DNA of 64,000 bases from Klebsiella pneumoniae. Its GTDB lineage: Bacteria; Myxococcota_A; UBA9042. Under the pieces are notes generated by a model. The model had not been told where the DNA came from. It was given only the letters and a program-made list of their open reading frames with translations, and did no database searches. The translations under genes and the position numbers were made by a program. Where the stretch lies: positions 1-64,000 of the forward strand of contig CAMDBH010000012.1 of NCBI GenBank assembly GCA_945889325.1. Reading direction: 5' to 3'. Below, in pieces: positions 31,681-42,200 of this stretch. Positions within the stretch are counted from its first letter, which is position 1. Every line of letters begins with the position of its first letter.

Positions 31681-33645
31681 ATGTTCGATAAATACTTGAT
31701 TTTCATTGTGTTGACTGCAATGCTTTCCCTTGCGCTGCCTCGCCACGCCCGCGCGGACGAGCCGACACCTGCCCCCGAGACGCCTGCGGCCGCTGAAAAA
31801 GCCCCCGACGCGGCCGCCGAGACGCCCAAGGCTGCCGACGCAAAACCGGCGGAACCAGAAAAGAAATCTGGATCGCTGTTGCAACAAATGGACGACGCCA
31901 ACGACAAAGGCGAGGCTGTCCAAGTACCCGCGCCGCCGCCCGAACCGCGGTTTCCGTTTGTTGAATATCACGGCTATTTTCGCTTTCGGCCGGACATGAT
32001 CGGCAACGGCCATTTGGGCATGGCGGTTGCTAGCTCTTTGCCGCAAATTCCCGTAGTCACAACGAGTTCGATCCTTCCACCCCTGTCGCGCTGGCCCAAA
32101 AACAACGCCGGAGACTACGCGTCGCAAGTCGGCAACAGCCGCGATGAGTCGATGATTTCCGGTGCCAATATGCGGGTCCGGCTCATGCCGACTCTACATC
32201 TATCAGATAGCATTCGCATCGTTACGACCATGGATTTGCTCGACAATCATGTTTTCGGGGCTGCGCCGGACTACGCCGGCTACCAAGCCCGGCCCGATGT
32301 GCCGTTGGTGGCCTTTGCCACAAGCACCAAACCCGGCGCGATCGCGATCAAAGAAGCGTACGGCGAATGGAAAACGGCGATCGGCTTGTTCCGCATCGGC
32401 CGCCAAGCTTCGCAGTGGGGTTTGGGCATTCTGGCCAATGGCGGCGGTGGCGACGGCTGGGAAGGCTCTAGACCTACTGAATATTTTGGCGGACCGCGCC
32501 GCCCTTCGGCGGGCAACGGTTTGGACGGCGACTTTGGCAGCTACGCCGATCGCCTGGCGTTTGTTACCAAGGCATACGGCACTTACGTCAGTCTTTTTTG
32601 GGACTTCGCTTCAGCTGGCGTCGTCGGATACGACCCAACCCGCGTCGATGGCCAAATCCGCGACCTAGATCGCCAAGATGACGTCAACCAGTGGGGATTT
32701 GCGCTTTTTCAAAAGCCGATCAGCGCCGACGACGCGATTGCACGACGCAAGTTGCTGATAGATGAAGCCAAAGGCGTGTTCGACTGGGGGATTTACGGCG
32801 TTTATCGCAAGCAGGACAGCGATTCTCAGGGCACCGTGGCTCCGTCGACGCTGAGTTTGGACGACATCAACGATCAAAAGAAATCCATCGGTTTCACCTT
32901 TGTGCCGCGCAATGCTTGGGCCGCGATCGCCGACGTGTGGGGGCGCTACGAGCAATACCTTTTTCCAAGAAAACGCATTGTTATTGAAGGTGAATTTAGC
33001 CTTGTTCGCGGCAAGATCGGCGATGCCAACAGCGTTCCCGGCAATGTGCCGATCGTGCGCGATATCCAACTTTGGGGTGGCGCGATCAAAGCGGCCTATC
33101 AGGATGAGGGCATCGGGGTCTATCTCGACATTGGCGCTGCAAGTGGTGATGATACCAACTGTTTTGGTGTTTATGGCGATGGCACCTGCAACCTCGCTAC
33201 GATTGACGGCAAACCGAACCAGCAGATCACCGGTTTCAAGTTCAACAAGAATTACCGCGTCGATTCTCTGCTCTTCCGTGAGATCATCGGCTCGGTCACC
33301 AACGCGATTTACATCAAGCCGACTTTCAGCCTCAACGCGTATCCCTTTACATCTCCTCAGCTTTTGGGCGTGGACGTGTCTGCAATGTACGCGCGAGCGA
33401 TGGTCAAAGAAGGCACACCGGGCAACGCCTACGGATTGGGCGAAGAGCTTGGTTTGAAAGCGTTTATGGGGCAGCGCGACCTGTACCATGTGTCGATCAA
33501 CTTCGCGTACGCGATTACTGGCGACGCATTGAACCTGACGGAAGGCTGGCACGGCGCGACGGCGCCGAAAATCGCCGACAGTCCGTGGGCTAAAATCGCT
33601 GAAAATGCTTGGCGGTTGACTGGCGTTGTCGGGCTGATGTTTTGA
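31681..33645 (+). CDS. Outer-membrane beta-barrel-like protein of unknown function
   Basis: Signal peptide then Ala/Pro/Glu-rich spacer and long amphipathic aromatic-rich segments (VEYHGYFRFRPDMIGNG, ANMRVRLMPTLHLSDSIRIVTTMDLLDNHVFG); start at 31681 inferred. Confidence 0.6.
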   Translation: MFDKYLIFIVLTAMLSLALPRHARADEPTPAPETPAAAEKAPDAAAETPKAADAKPAEPEKKSGSLLQQMDDANDKGEAVQVPAPPPEPRFPFVEYHGYFRFRPDMIGNGHLGMAVASSLPQIPVVTTSSILPPLSRWPKNNAGDYASQVGNSRDESMISGANMRVRLMPTLHLSDSIRIVTTMDLLDNHVFGAAPDYAGYQARPDVPLVAFATSTKPGAIAIKEAYGEWKTAIGLFRIGRQASQWGLGILANGGGGDGWEGSRPTEYFGGPRRPSAGNGLDGDFGSYADRLAFVTKAYGTYVSLFWDFASAGVVGYDPTRVDGQIRDLDRQDDVNQWGFALFQKPISADDAIARRKLLIDEAKGVFDWGIYGVYRKQDSDSQGTVAPSTLSLDDINDQKKSIGFTFVPRNAWAAIADVWGRYEQYLFPRKRIVIEGEFSLVRGKIGDANSVPGNVPIVRDIQLWGGAIKAAYQDEGIGVYLDIGAASGDDTNCFGVYGDGTCNLATIDGKPNQQITGFKFNKNYRVDSLLFREIIGSVTNAIYIKPTFSLNAYPFTSPQLLGVDVSAMYARAMVKEGTPGNAYGLGEELGLKAFMGQRDLYHVSINFAYAITGDALNLTEGWHGATAPKIADSPWAKIAENAWRLTGVVGLMF

Positions 33646-33658
33646 GCGTGGGCCGATA

Positions 33659-34903
33659 ATGCATCACTTTGAGTACCGCGACGGCGCCTTGTTCGCCGAG
33701 GGCGTGCCGCTTGCGCAGATTGCCGCACAAGTAGGCACGCCTACTTATGTTTATTCGACAGCAACGCTTACGCGGCACTACCGCGTGGTCGACGATTCGC
33801 TGCGCAACGTGCCGCATACGATTTGTTTCGCCGTAAAAGCCAATAGCAATCTCGCGGTCTTGCATCTGCTGGCCGAACTCGGTTCGGGTTTCGATATCGT
33901 CTCCATTGGAGAATTGCGCAGGGTCATCGCGGCGGGTGGCGATCCGGCCAAAACTGTTTTCTCCGGTGTCGGCAAGCGAGATGACGAGATCGCCGCAGCG
34001 CTCCAAGCCGGCATCATGTGTCTTAATATCGAGTCGCCGGAGGAACTTGAGCGCATTGAGGCCGTCGCTGCGGCGCTCGGCGTGCGGGCGCCTATCAGCA
34101 TACGCGTCAATCCAGAAGTGGATGCACAAACCCACAAGTACATCGCAACCGGCCTGAAATCTTCAAAATTTGGCGTTCCAATCGCCGCCGCTGCCGCGTT
34201 GTATCGGGTTGCCGCGCGCAGCCGCCATCTGCAGGTCATTGGCATCGACAGCCACATCGGAAGCCAAATTCTCCAAATAGAACCAATGGTTGAAGCGGTT
34301 GCAAAAGTGATCGCGCTTGCCGACGAACTCAAGCGCGACGGCATTGTGCTGCAACATCTGGATATCGGTGGCGGCCTCGGTATCGCGTACCGCAATGAAA
34401 CACCTGCACTTCCAGCGGATTTAGGTGACCGCGTTGCGGCCATGGTCGGCCAAAGCGGCCTGCATTTGTTGGTCGAGCCAGGCCGCGTTATCGCCGGTAA
34501 TGCTGGTATTTTACTAACCAGAGTACTCGGCAACAAACACAACGGCGCCAAGGCTTTTGTCATTGTCGATGCTGCGATGAACGATTTGCTGCGGCCAGCG
34601 CTCTACGATGCATGGCATCAAATTATCCCCGTTGTTCACGATGAAAATCGCGGGGATACCGTTGTTGATGTCGTTGGGCCTGTGTGTGAGTCCGGCGATT
34701 TTCTCGCCCAAGATCGCGCGATGCCTTGTTTGGACACGGGAGAATTGGTGGCCGTCATGTCTGCGGGTGCGTACGGCTTTTCTATGGCTTCCAACTACAA
34801 CAGCCGGCCGCGTGCGGCGGAAGTTTTGGTCCACCGCGACAACTTTCGCGTTGTGCGCGAGCGCGAAGCACTAACGGACTTGTGGCGTGGCGAGACGCCG
34901 TGA
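33659..34903 (+). CDS. lysA: Diaminopimelate decarboxylase
   Basis: GTPTYVYSTATL, ICFAVKANSNLAVLHLLAELGSGFDIVSIGEL, DIGGGLGIAY, VEPGRVIAGNAGILLTRVL, MSAGAYGFSMASNYNSRPRAAEVLV. Confidence 0.95.
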   Translation: MHHFEYRDGALFAEGVPLAQIAAQVGTPTYVYSTATLTRHYRVVDDSLRNVPHTICFAVKANSNLAVLHLLAELGSGFDIVSIGELRRVIAAGGDPAKTVFSGVGKRDDEIAAALQAGIMCLNIESPEELERIEAVAAALGVRAPISIRVNPEVDAQTHKYIATGLKSSKFGVPIAAAAALYRVAARSRHLQVIGIDSHIGSQILQIEPMVEAVAKVIALADELKRDGIVLQHLDIGGGLGIAYRNETPALPADLGDRVAAMVGQSGLHLLVEPGRVIAGNAGILLTRVLGNKHNGAKAFVIVDAAMNDLLRPALYDAWHQIIPVVHDENRGDTVVDVVGPVCESGDFLAQDRAMPCLDTGELVAVMSAGAYGFSMASNYNSRPRAAEVLVHRDNFRVVREREALTDLWRGETP

Positions 34904-34921
34904 ACCGCGCACGTTGCCGTC

Positions 34922-34946
34922 AAAGTGCGCAAACATTGCGCACTTT
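34922..34946. terminator. Perfect 10-bp hairpin just downstream of lysA, possible terminator
   Basis: AAAGTGCGCA-AACAT-TGCGCACTTT read directly. Confidence 0.45.
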
Positions 34947-35072
34947 AACTGCGCCATCTTCAATACTTTGTCGACAAAGCAACCACTTGCTGCCAAGAGG
35001 CGGATGGCACGCGCCTTGCTTACATGTACTATGGGCGGGTCGGCGACGACCAAGGTGCGAGAGAATCTGACC

Positions 35073-35768
35073 ATGCATTGCGGAGCAACTCCAAATCAAT
35101 CGATTCCGACGCGTTCCTACGGGCGATCGCCAGCGATTTCACGGCATTTGGCACCGACGTCACAACGCGGCAGTACGCTTATTGAATTGATGGTTGGTTT
35201 GGCAATCTTGGCCGTATTGGCGGGTTTGGCGGTGCCGGGTATCGCCAGCGTGATGCGGCAGTACAACGTGCGAACGGCGGCCGATGATCTTGTATTCGGA
35301 GTCAATTTGGCTAGGTCCCAAGCCGCTTCGAACCGCCGCGTCTATGGCGTGTCGCTCGGCAACCAAAATGGTGGCGTCGGCCTAAAATTTTCCGTCATAC
35401 GCGGATCCGGGACGTCGTGTTCGAGCATCGTCGGCGGCAAGGTCGTTTATAGCGCTGATTATTCGGCCACAAATCCCGCGGGATCCCCAGTTGTGGTTGT
35501 GACTGCCTATGCGCCGGCAGAACTGGCTGCGTCGACGTCGGTGCTTTGTTTCAAGCCCGACGGCCGCCTGTTGCGCGCCGACACCGCGCTGCCCTTTAGC
35601 CCACCGATTGGCAGTTTGCTCGGCGCGGGTGACGTGATCGTGGAATTGCGGCGGTCCAACAGCGGCGAAGTAGCGGGAACAGCGCTACAAGTATCTGTGG
35701 GTTACAACGGCACCGCGCGTGTAACATTTGGCAAACCGTTGGCCGCGTTACAAGGCGGTGGCGGATGA
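35073..35768 (+). CDS. Type IV minor pseudopilin, FimT/GspH-like
   Basis: Prepilin motif RGSTLIELMVGLAILAVLAGLAVPGI; start inferred. Confidence 0.85.
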   Translation: MHCGATPNQSIPTRSYGRSPAISRHLAPTSQRGSTLIELMVGLAILAVLAGLAVPGIASVMRQYNVRTAADDLVFGVNLARSQAASNRRVYGVSLGNQNGGVGLKFSVIRGSGTSCSSIVGGKVVYSADYSATNPAGSPVVVVTAYAPAELAASTSVLCFKPDGRLLRADTALPFSPPIGSLLGAGDVIVELRRSNSGEVAGTALQVSVGYNGTARVTFGKPLAALQGGGG

Positions 35769-36406
35769 TCGGCTTGAGACACCTTGCTCAGCGGGCGCGC
35801 ACATTTCTGCGCACGCGCCTTGCGCCCGCGCGGGCATCGCGCGGCTTTACGCTGGTCGAACTGCTGATCGGCGCGTCGGTGGCGCTGGTTGGACTTTTTG
35901 CCAGTCTTAACATGATGGTCAGTGCGGTCCGCGGCAACAACGAACGCCGTGATGCCCTGATGGCGCAACAACTGGCTCAACACCTGTTGGCGACCATTCG
36001 TGCCGAATCAACGATGTGGATCGACGACGATATTGCCAAACGGGCGCCGCGGTATATCGGTCATTTGCCGATGCCAGCGACCGCCGGCGAAGCGACGCCG
36101 TGGATGACGGAATTGGGTCAGGACTTGGCCAACGACAAGAGGGTCAGCTTTGGCGCGAACGGCGTCTATGATCCGGGGATGATTCTAGAATCTCCACAGG
36201 ATCGCGGAACCCGCTACTGCGCGCACTGGCGTCTGACTTGGATTACACCCGAGCTAATACGCGCGGAAGTCCGCGTCAGCTGGCAACGTCCGCACGTGCC
36301 GGTGGAAAAATACATCGCGTGTCCTTCGGAAATGTCCAATGATATTGGAAATGTCGGGTCGATCACTTTGCCAGCGATGGTGAGCAAGAATGTCTATGTT
36401 CAATGA
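35765..36406 (+). CDS. Type IV minor pilin, PilV-like
   Basis: Prepilin motif RGFTLVELLIGASVALVGLFASLNMM. Confidence 0.82.
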   Translation: MIGLRHLAQRARTFLRTRLAPARASRGFTLVELLIGASVALVGLFASLNMMVSAVRGNNERRDALMAQQLAQHLLATIRAESTMWIDDDIAKRAPRYIGHLPMPATAGEATPWMTELGQDLANDKRVSFGANGVYDPGMILESPQDRGTRYCAHWRLTWITPELIRAEVRVSWQRPHVPVEKYIACPSEMSNDIGNVGSITLPAMVSKNVYVQ

Positions 36407-37613
36407 TCGCCAAAGTTTACCACCCCGCCCAGCGGCAACCCCGCTTGGTCCGATCGCGCCCCTGACCAAGCGTGCTGATCGGAAGCCTGTTCGCGGTGAA
36501 CGCGGCTTTAATCTCATAGAATTGCTGATGTCCATGACCATGGCTTCGATCATGTTCATGGCCACGGTCACGATGTTTGTCCACCAAGGCGATGTGCTGC
36601 AAAGCCAAAACCAATTGATCGACACCAACCGCGAAGCTCGCTTTGTTATTGAACATTTGCGCCGCGACCTGGCCTCTCTCGGCTCCAACGCCACGCCAAA
36701 CAGCCTGGTCGATCCGATGGTTTGCTTGAAACCAGATGTGCCGTTGCGTGCGATTACCGTAAGTATTGAAGACGGTTATGTCAACGACCCGATCTTGAAT
36801 CCCAACGTGCGCCCGGCGGCGATGACGCTTTTCGGCAGCCTTGATATCAAGCAGCGGTTTAAAACGGCCTCCATGGATGCTGACAAAGTTTTCCTCTTTG
36901 ACGACGGGACTTTGCCGGCCACTCAAGATGTGATGGATCAGTATTTCAGCACCGATCGTTACCTGCGTATTACCGGCGTCGACGGCAAAATGATGTATCT
37001 TTCCATCGTCAGCAGTTCGGCGGGCGATCACTCAGTCACCGTCAGCGCGCCGATTCCAAAAATGGGCCCAGGACAGGCCTGCGGCTATCAAGGGTTCGGC
37101 CAGAACTACAAAATCGACGTGCAAAATTTTGTGCGCTACCGAATTATTGCGGATTCGCGTCCGGGCGCGGTAACGAGCAAAAACGGGGCCGTAGAGCGAG
37201 GTTTGCTGGTGCGCGAAAACTTGGGTCTGGACGGCGCTACGCTAAAAAAACAGACGATCCTTGCCGAAAATGCCGTAGACTTGGCCATGTACGATCTGTT
37301 CTTTGACAGTGATCCGTCACCGGATGTGCTTCAGCCGTTGTTGGTACCGCTGCTTGACGACGTCGTGCAAAAGAACGGCGGCGGCGTTCTGGGCACCAAT
37401 AACGGCGCCAAACCAGAGTCGTTGCGCTTTCTTACGGTCAAAGTCAGCCTGCGGTCGGAGTGGGCGGACAAAAATCTGGTTCACCAGCAGCGACAATTTC
37501 TGTATGGGCCGTTAATGACTTGGAAAGTGGCCGACGATGGCCGCGGCGCCTATCCGGTTTCGACCGTTGCGACCCGCGTGACGATGCCCACAATGACCTC
37601 ACGCAATTTGTAG
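36390..37613 (+). CDS. Type IV minor pilin, PilW-like
   Basis: Prepilin motif RGFNLIELLMSMTMASIMFMATVTMF; length and position consistent with PilW. Confidence 0.82.
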   Translation: MSMFNDRQSLPPRPAATPLGPIAPLTKRADRKPVRGERGFNLIELLMSMTMASIMFMATVTMFVHQGDVLQSQNQLIDTNREARFVIEHLRRDLASLGSNATPNSLVDPMVCLKPDVPLRAITVSIEDGYVNDPILNPNVRPAAMTLFGSLDIKQRFKTASMDADKVFLFDDGTLPATQDVMDQYFSTDRYLRITGVDGKMMYLSIVSSSAGDHSVTVSAPIPKMGPGQACGYQGFGQNYKIDVQNFVRYRIIADSRPGAVTSKNGAVERGLLVRENLGLDGATLKKQTILAENAVDLAMYDLFFDSDPSPDVLQPLLVPLLDDVVQKNGGGVLGTNNGAKPESLRFLTVKVSLRSEWADKNLVHQQRQFLYGPLMTWKVADDGRGAYPVSTVATRVTMPTMTSRNL

Positions 37614-37622
37614 GAGTTACCG

Positions 37623-38195
37623 ATGTCGCTGCCATTGGAACAGACATGGGCGGAAGGGCCGGAGCAGGACAAAAGCCAACGTGGCATGGTGCTTATCATG
37701 ACCATGCTGATGCTCACGATGCTGTCGATGCTCGGCAGCGCCGCAGTGATGCGCACTGCGATGGATTTGCGCGAAGGTGGCGCGCAGCGCATCGAACTGG
37801 CGGCGATGCAGTTGAGCGAGGCCGGCACCATCGCGTCGGTGGGTCTAGCTGCGCAGATGCAGGCCGGATTTGAAGATTATGTCGCCGCGAAAAACTATCA
37901 ACTGACCATGGCCGATATGGGTACGGCAATGTTGAATCTGGAAAAAGGCGGCTCTTTTGGCGTCGAATTGGCGACGCTAGGCGAAGCGAGTTTTCTGACC
38001 AAAGTGGATCCGCCCGATATGTCTGCGGCTGTGCCCGGTTACGATGCAGGTCAGTACTGCTTTAAAACGTACCGCATGACAACCACGTCGCAATTGGGCA
38101 CTGCGACTCCTGGAACGCTTTCTGAAGTAATGTTGTCGGGTCAACAGGCGATCGTCGCACAAGTGACCGTCGGCCCGATGGTTTGTGGTCAATGA
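37623..38195 (+). CDS. Type IV pilus assembly PilX-like protein
   Basis: QRGMVLIMTMLMLTMLSMLGSAAVMRTAM N-term; located between pilW-like and pilY1-like genes. Confidence 0.72.
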   Translation: MSLPLEQTWAEGPEQDKSQRGMVLIMTMLMLTMLSMLGSAAVMRTAMDLREGGAQRIELAAMQLSEAGTIASVGLAAQMQAGFEDYVAAKNYQLTMADMGTAMLNLEKGGSFGVELATLGEASFLTKVDPPDMSAAVPGYDAGQYCFKTYRMTTTSQLGTATPGTLSEVMLSGQQAIVAQVTVGPMVCGQ

Positions 38196-38228
38196 GCGAT
38201 TTGCCAACCGGTTTGAGCGGAGGTCCGC

Positions 38229-41200
38229 GTGATCGATGATACGTTCAAATACATCGCCGTCGTCTCGGCCATTTCTTCATTGATTGCGCCGTCGTCCGCT
38301 TGGGCGGGCAGCAACGCGATGCCGGAGATTTTGCTCGTGGTCGACTCGTCGCAATCGATGCAATATCGGGTCGGCGCAGACAAATTGCCCATTTGCGGTT
38401 CCGTGGACAAAGCGCTTCCGGATGAAAAATCGCGCTGGAACGTCGTGCGCGAAATCATCGGCGGCTCGTTCTCGGCATTCCAGTGCAAATATGAAGATTT
38501 ACCGGCAATGCCTGAAGCGATCGCGCCGCCGAAACAACTCTTCGGTAATCTGCAATGTATTCCGGGCGTTGCCATGTCGCTGGGCCAGAGCTACGCAGTG
38601 AATCCGCAATCGGGGCAACCGGCCGACAAGAACAGCGGGACGGTTTCCGCAGCCGGCGTTACCTACGGTGACGAATTGAATCTGGTCGACACTTCGCAAC
38701 TGGCCACGCGAAAAATTCCCTGGATTCGTCTGGATTTAGCTTCCATTCCGACAGGTGGCACTTGGGGTGGCGCTGGGTTGAGTTTGCAGACCTCGGCGCT
38801 GGGCAAGGATGCGGGCATGTTGGGACAATTGGTTTTGATGACCAAAAATCCCGACTACGACCCGCCCAAAGAGGTCGCGTGCAGTGTGAGCACCGACGGA
38901 CAAATTGCCCTCTCGGGGCCGACGGTCATCAATGCCGCAGGCACTACCGTGTTTGGGATCAGCGTGGACGGGGCCAAAAAATTGCAAGACATCGCCATCG
39001 CCAACGCAAAAGCCGGCACAGCTCCGGTGTATTTGGCGATCGTGCCTGCGAGCAGTCATTTGGATGCGGCTTGCCAAAGCGTCACCGGCACAGCCACCAA
39101 CCAAGTCGTTCAATGGAGCGGTGCAAGTGCCGTTGCGGCGATTCCGGTGCTAAAAGTCAACGTTGGCATCGATTGTCCCGGTGAAGGACCGAGCAAGCAC
39201 TCGATCGCGCTTGGCGTCGACGGGCTGGGTGTGGTGGGCGACAACCCCAACAGCGACGGGTTGTTGGATATCTTCAAAAGTTCTTGTAAATTTGCGCTAC
39301 TAGACGCCGATCACGCATTGTCGACCGCCGTCGACGCAAAAGGCGGATTTTCGTTCGGCAGCAAATTGGCGTCGATGTGGGGCGATGCAAACACCGGAAT
39401 CGCCGATCCCTACGCTGTGGACAGCACGAGCGTGCCGATCACGAATTTGGACAACAAGAAAGCGATCTTAGCGACATACACGGCCATCCACAGCGCGCTG
39501 ACCGGCATTCGGCCCAACGGCCCGACGACCCTGGGCCAACAGCTTGAAGATGTGGTGGATTATATCGGTCCAGGCAAATATATGGACAACCATTTCAAGA
39601 CGGCGGCCGAAGATCCAGCGTTCGGCGATCCGTACTTGGCCTGTCGCACCAAACTTGTCGCTGTGTTCACAGATGGCGGCGCAAATCTGTATTCCGGTGC
39701 CGCCGATGGCCGGATTGCGGCCATTCAAGCCGCCGCAAAGCTCTATGCCCAAGATATTAAAGTATTTGTGTTCGCTGTCGGCCATCCGAGCGACGGCAGT
39801 TCAGCGGGACCGAGCGCGGCGGATTTGCAATTTCTTAATGATTTGGCGGTCGCGGGTGGCACTCTTGCGGCAACGCCGGTCGTCTCGGCTTCCCAAGTCC
39901 AGGCGGCACTAAAAGCGACCATAAACGCTAGTGCTTCTGCGGGTGAAGCGTTGACACGGCCAACGTTTAGCTATGCCACCGGTTTGGTCAGCGACGTGCA
40001 GCACGGCTTTGACGCCTTGAGCAATTTCGACGCCAGCGCACCTTTTGCAACCAGTGGCGTTCTTGAACAGCGCATCTTTCGCTGCGACGCCTCGTGCAAA
40101 TCGCAGGTCTCACCCAATAGAGCCCAAGTGTGTGACATCTTAAATTACTCTGACCGATTGGTGGCGCGGTCGTTGCCGCGAAAAATATTTACCCAAAAAG
40201 GCGGCGTGCGGGTAACACTTGATGGCACCAACGTTTCTGCCGATGACCTCGCGATCAACAACGCCGGAACAGGCGCACAGCTGTTGCCGCAGGCGGACGG
40301 CAGTTGTCCTGCGGGTGTGGCTTTTGACCTGTCGATCGACAGCCAACGCGACAACTACCGCGACCACATTTTCGATACGCTGCTCGGCAAGAAGGGGACT
40401 TGTCGGCAATTGGTGCCGCTCGGCGCGCCGGGTCATGCCCAGCCCGCGGTGCTCGATCCCGCTGACCGTCTGGGTTTGCGCGATCCGTCGTTCTTGTCCT
40501 ACGCCAAAGCGAATACGCCGAGCAATGCCAACTATAGCGTCGACAATCCGCCCGGTTCAGCGCTGCGGCCGACCCTGCTGTTCGCGGCGACCCACGACGG
40601 TTTGCTCCATGCCTTTCGCACCGACGCCAACCCCAAGATCAAGACCTCCAATGATCAGGCAGCCGGCGACGAACTGTGGGCTTTTATGCCTAAATTCAAC
40701 CTCAAACGCCTGCCAGCGTTGGGGCTTGTGACCATTGCCGACGCGTCTTTTCTCGGCGGTGCGGTTGTCGCCGCCCACGTTCTCCTTGAACGCGATTCGG
40801 CAGCGACGGCTGCGGCCGCGAAAAACTGGCGTGCAGTCGTGCTTGCTGGTGCGGGCGAAGGCGGTTCTGGCTACATCGCGTTGGACGTGACGGCGCCCGA
40901 AGATCCGCGGTTATTATGGGAAATTACGCCAGCAAGGCACTGCTACGGTGCCGCAAGCGTCGGCGGCGTTGCGGGCCCCGCATGTGTGGATACCAAGAAG
41001 TTCGCCGGCATGGGCCGGTCAACGGCAAAGCCGCTGATCGCCTCCATGTTTTATCACCATCCTGGGGGCAATGACGCGGAACACGCAGTGGCGATCATCC
41101 CGTACGGCAAGCCGCCCGCCGACGCCAGCGTTTTGGTCGACCCGACCAAAGTGGCCGAAGGAAACGGCGATCGCGGCGTCATGGTGCTCGACCTGAGCAA

Positions 41201-42200
41201 CGGCGACATCGTGCGCATTTTCACGGGGGCGGATTTGAAGACGGACGGCATCACCGCCACGATGTCAGATACAAAAACGCTAGGAAAACAGTGGAGCAGC
41301 ATGGCTTGCTACAACAGCGCGCCTGGTCAAATCACCACCCGCTGCTTTGTCGGCGATTCTAAAGGCATGTTGTGGCGTCTTGACCTGTCTTCGCCCGATC
41401 CAGCGCTGTGGAAAATGAGCTTTTTCTTTGACGCGTACGGCGGTGGACAGGACGTTCCGGCCTCTTTGCAATTTGAACTCGATTCACCCAATCGGGTTCC
41501 GGTGTTATCGGCACCGAGTTTGGCGACGTCGGCGGACGGCAATTTGCGCGTCGTTTATGGGACAGGCGGCGTCGATGAGGAAACGTCCAATGTGAGACAC
41601 AGTGTTGTCTATTCGCTGTCAGAACATGTGGTTGTCGCTGGCAATGGCGAAATCTCCGGCGTGTCGGCCGATCGCAACTGGGTCAAAATTCTGAGCGATT
41701 ACGAAAGATTCGTCGGACCTCCGCTGATTTTTGGCGGTAACGCGTATTGGTCGACGTACGCAACGGTCAAAGACAGTGCCTGTTCGACAGGCAAGGCGCG
41801 GTTATATGGCGCGAAATACGATCGGCCCGTCAGCGTGTCCGACCCGACCACCTTGCAGGGCGCGTTTGAAAATCCTGCCAAACCCGGAACGATTTCAGCA
41901 AATTTGCTGTTCAACGACATCGGATCCTACAAGCCTTCGCCGGTCGACGTATTGCCCGTGCCCGCGTGCTCAGGCACTTGCCCACCCGCCGACACAAAAT
42001 GCGTGATCGCCGCCGGTGGCCAACTAGGCGGCGCCAGACCCAAATATGAACTTGGGGTGGCAGTGCCCGGCGGCGTGCAGAGCGCGTACCAGGCGCCCAA
42101 GGGCAGTTCGCCGCCCGCCGCAGTTGGGACGATTTCGCGCGAAATGCCGCAGCCGCGGACGTCGGCCGTGATCACCGGTTGGGATCTTTTGTTGGATTGA
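38229..42200 (+). CDS. PilY1-like tip adhesin with N-terminal vWA-like domain and PilC/PilY1 beta-propeller
   Basis: EILLVVDSSQSMQ MIDAS-like motif; RPTLLFAATHDGLLHAFRTDANPK...DELWAFMPKFNLKRLPAL typical PilY1 propeller. Confidence 0.85.
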   Translation: MIDDTFKYIAVVSAISSLIAPSSAWAGSNAMPEILLVVDSSQSMQYRVGADKLPICGSVDKALPDEKSRWNVVREIIGGSFSAFQCKYEDLPAMPEAIAPPKQLFGNLQCIPGVAMSLGQSYAVNPQSGQPADKNSGTVSAAGVTYGDELNLVDTSQLATRKIPWIRLDLASIPTGGTWGGAGLSLQTSALGKDAGMLGQLVLMTKNPDYDPPKEVACSVSTDGQIALSGPTVINAAGTTVFGISVDGAKKLQDIAIANAKAGTAPVYLAIVPASSHLDAACQSVTGTATNQVVQWSGASAVAAIPVLKVNVGIDCPGEGPSKHSIALGVDGLGVVGDNPNSDGLLDIFKSSCKFALLDADHALSTAVDAKGGFSFGSKLASMWGDANTGIADPYAVDSTSVPITNLDNKKAILATYTAIHSALTGIRPNGPTTLGQQLEDVVDYIGPGKYMDNHFKTAAEDPAFGDPYLACRTKLVAVFTDGGANLYSGAADGRIAAIQAAAKLYAQDIKVFVFAVGHPSDGSSAGPSAADLQFLNDLAVAGGTLAATPVVSASQVQAALKATINASASAGEALTRPTFSYATGLVSDVQHGFDALSNFDASAPFATSGVLEQRIFRCDASCKSQVSPNRAQVCDILNYSDRLVARSLPRKIFTQKGGVRVTLDGTNVSADDLAINNAGTGAQLLPQADGSCPAGVAFDLSIDSQRDNYRDHIFDTLLGKKGTCRQLVPLGAPGHAQPAVLDPADRLGLRDPSFLSYAKANTPSNANYSVDNPPGSALRPTLLFAATHDGLLHAFRTDANPKIKTSNDQAAGDELWAFMPKFNLKRLPALGLVTIADASFLGGAVVAAHVLLERDSAATAAAAKNWRAVVLAGAGEGGSGYIALDVTAPEDPRLLWEITPARHCYGAASVGGVAGPACVDTKKFAGMGRSTAKPLIASMFYHHPGGNDAEHAVAIIPYGKPPADASVLVDPTKVAEGNGDRGVMVLDLSNGDIVRIFTGADLKTDGITATMSDTKTLGKQWSSMACYNSAPGQITTRCFVGDSKGMLWRLDLSSPDPALWKMSFFFDAYGGGQDVPASLQFELDSPNRVPVLSAPSLATSADGNLRVVYGTGGVDEETSNVRHSVVYSLSEHVVVAGNGEISGVSADRNWVKILSDYERFVGPPLIFGGNAYWSTYATVKDSACSTGKARLYGAKYDRPVSVSDPTTLQGAFENPAKPGTISANLLFNDIGSYKPSPVDVLPVPACSGTCPPADTKCVIAAGGQLGGARPKYELGVAVPGGVQSAYQAPKGSSPPAAVGTISREMPQPRTSAVITGWDLLLD

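Noticed and set aside
32665-33552. 295-aa minus-strand ORF within the outer-membrane-like gene
   Set aside because: Antisense to a signal-peptide-bearing CDS; no support
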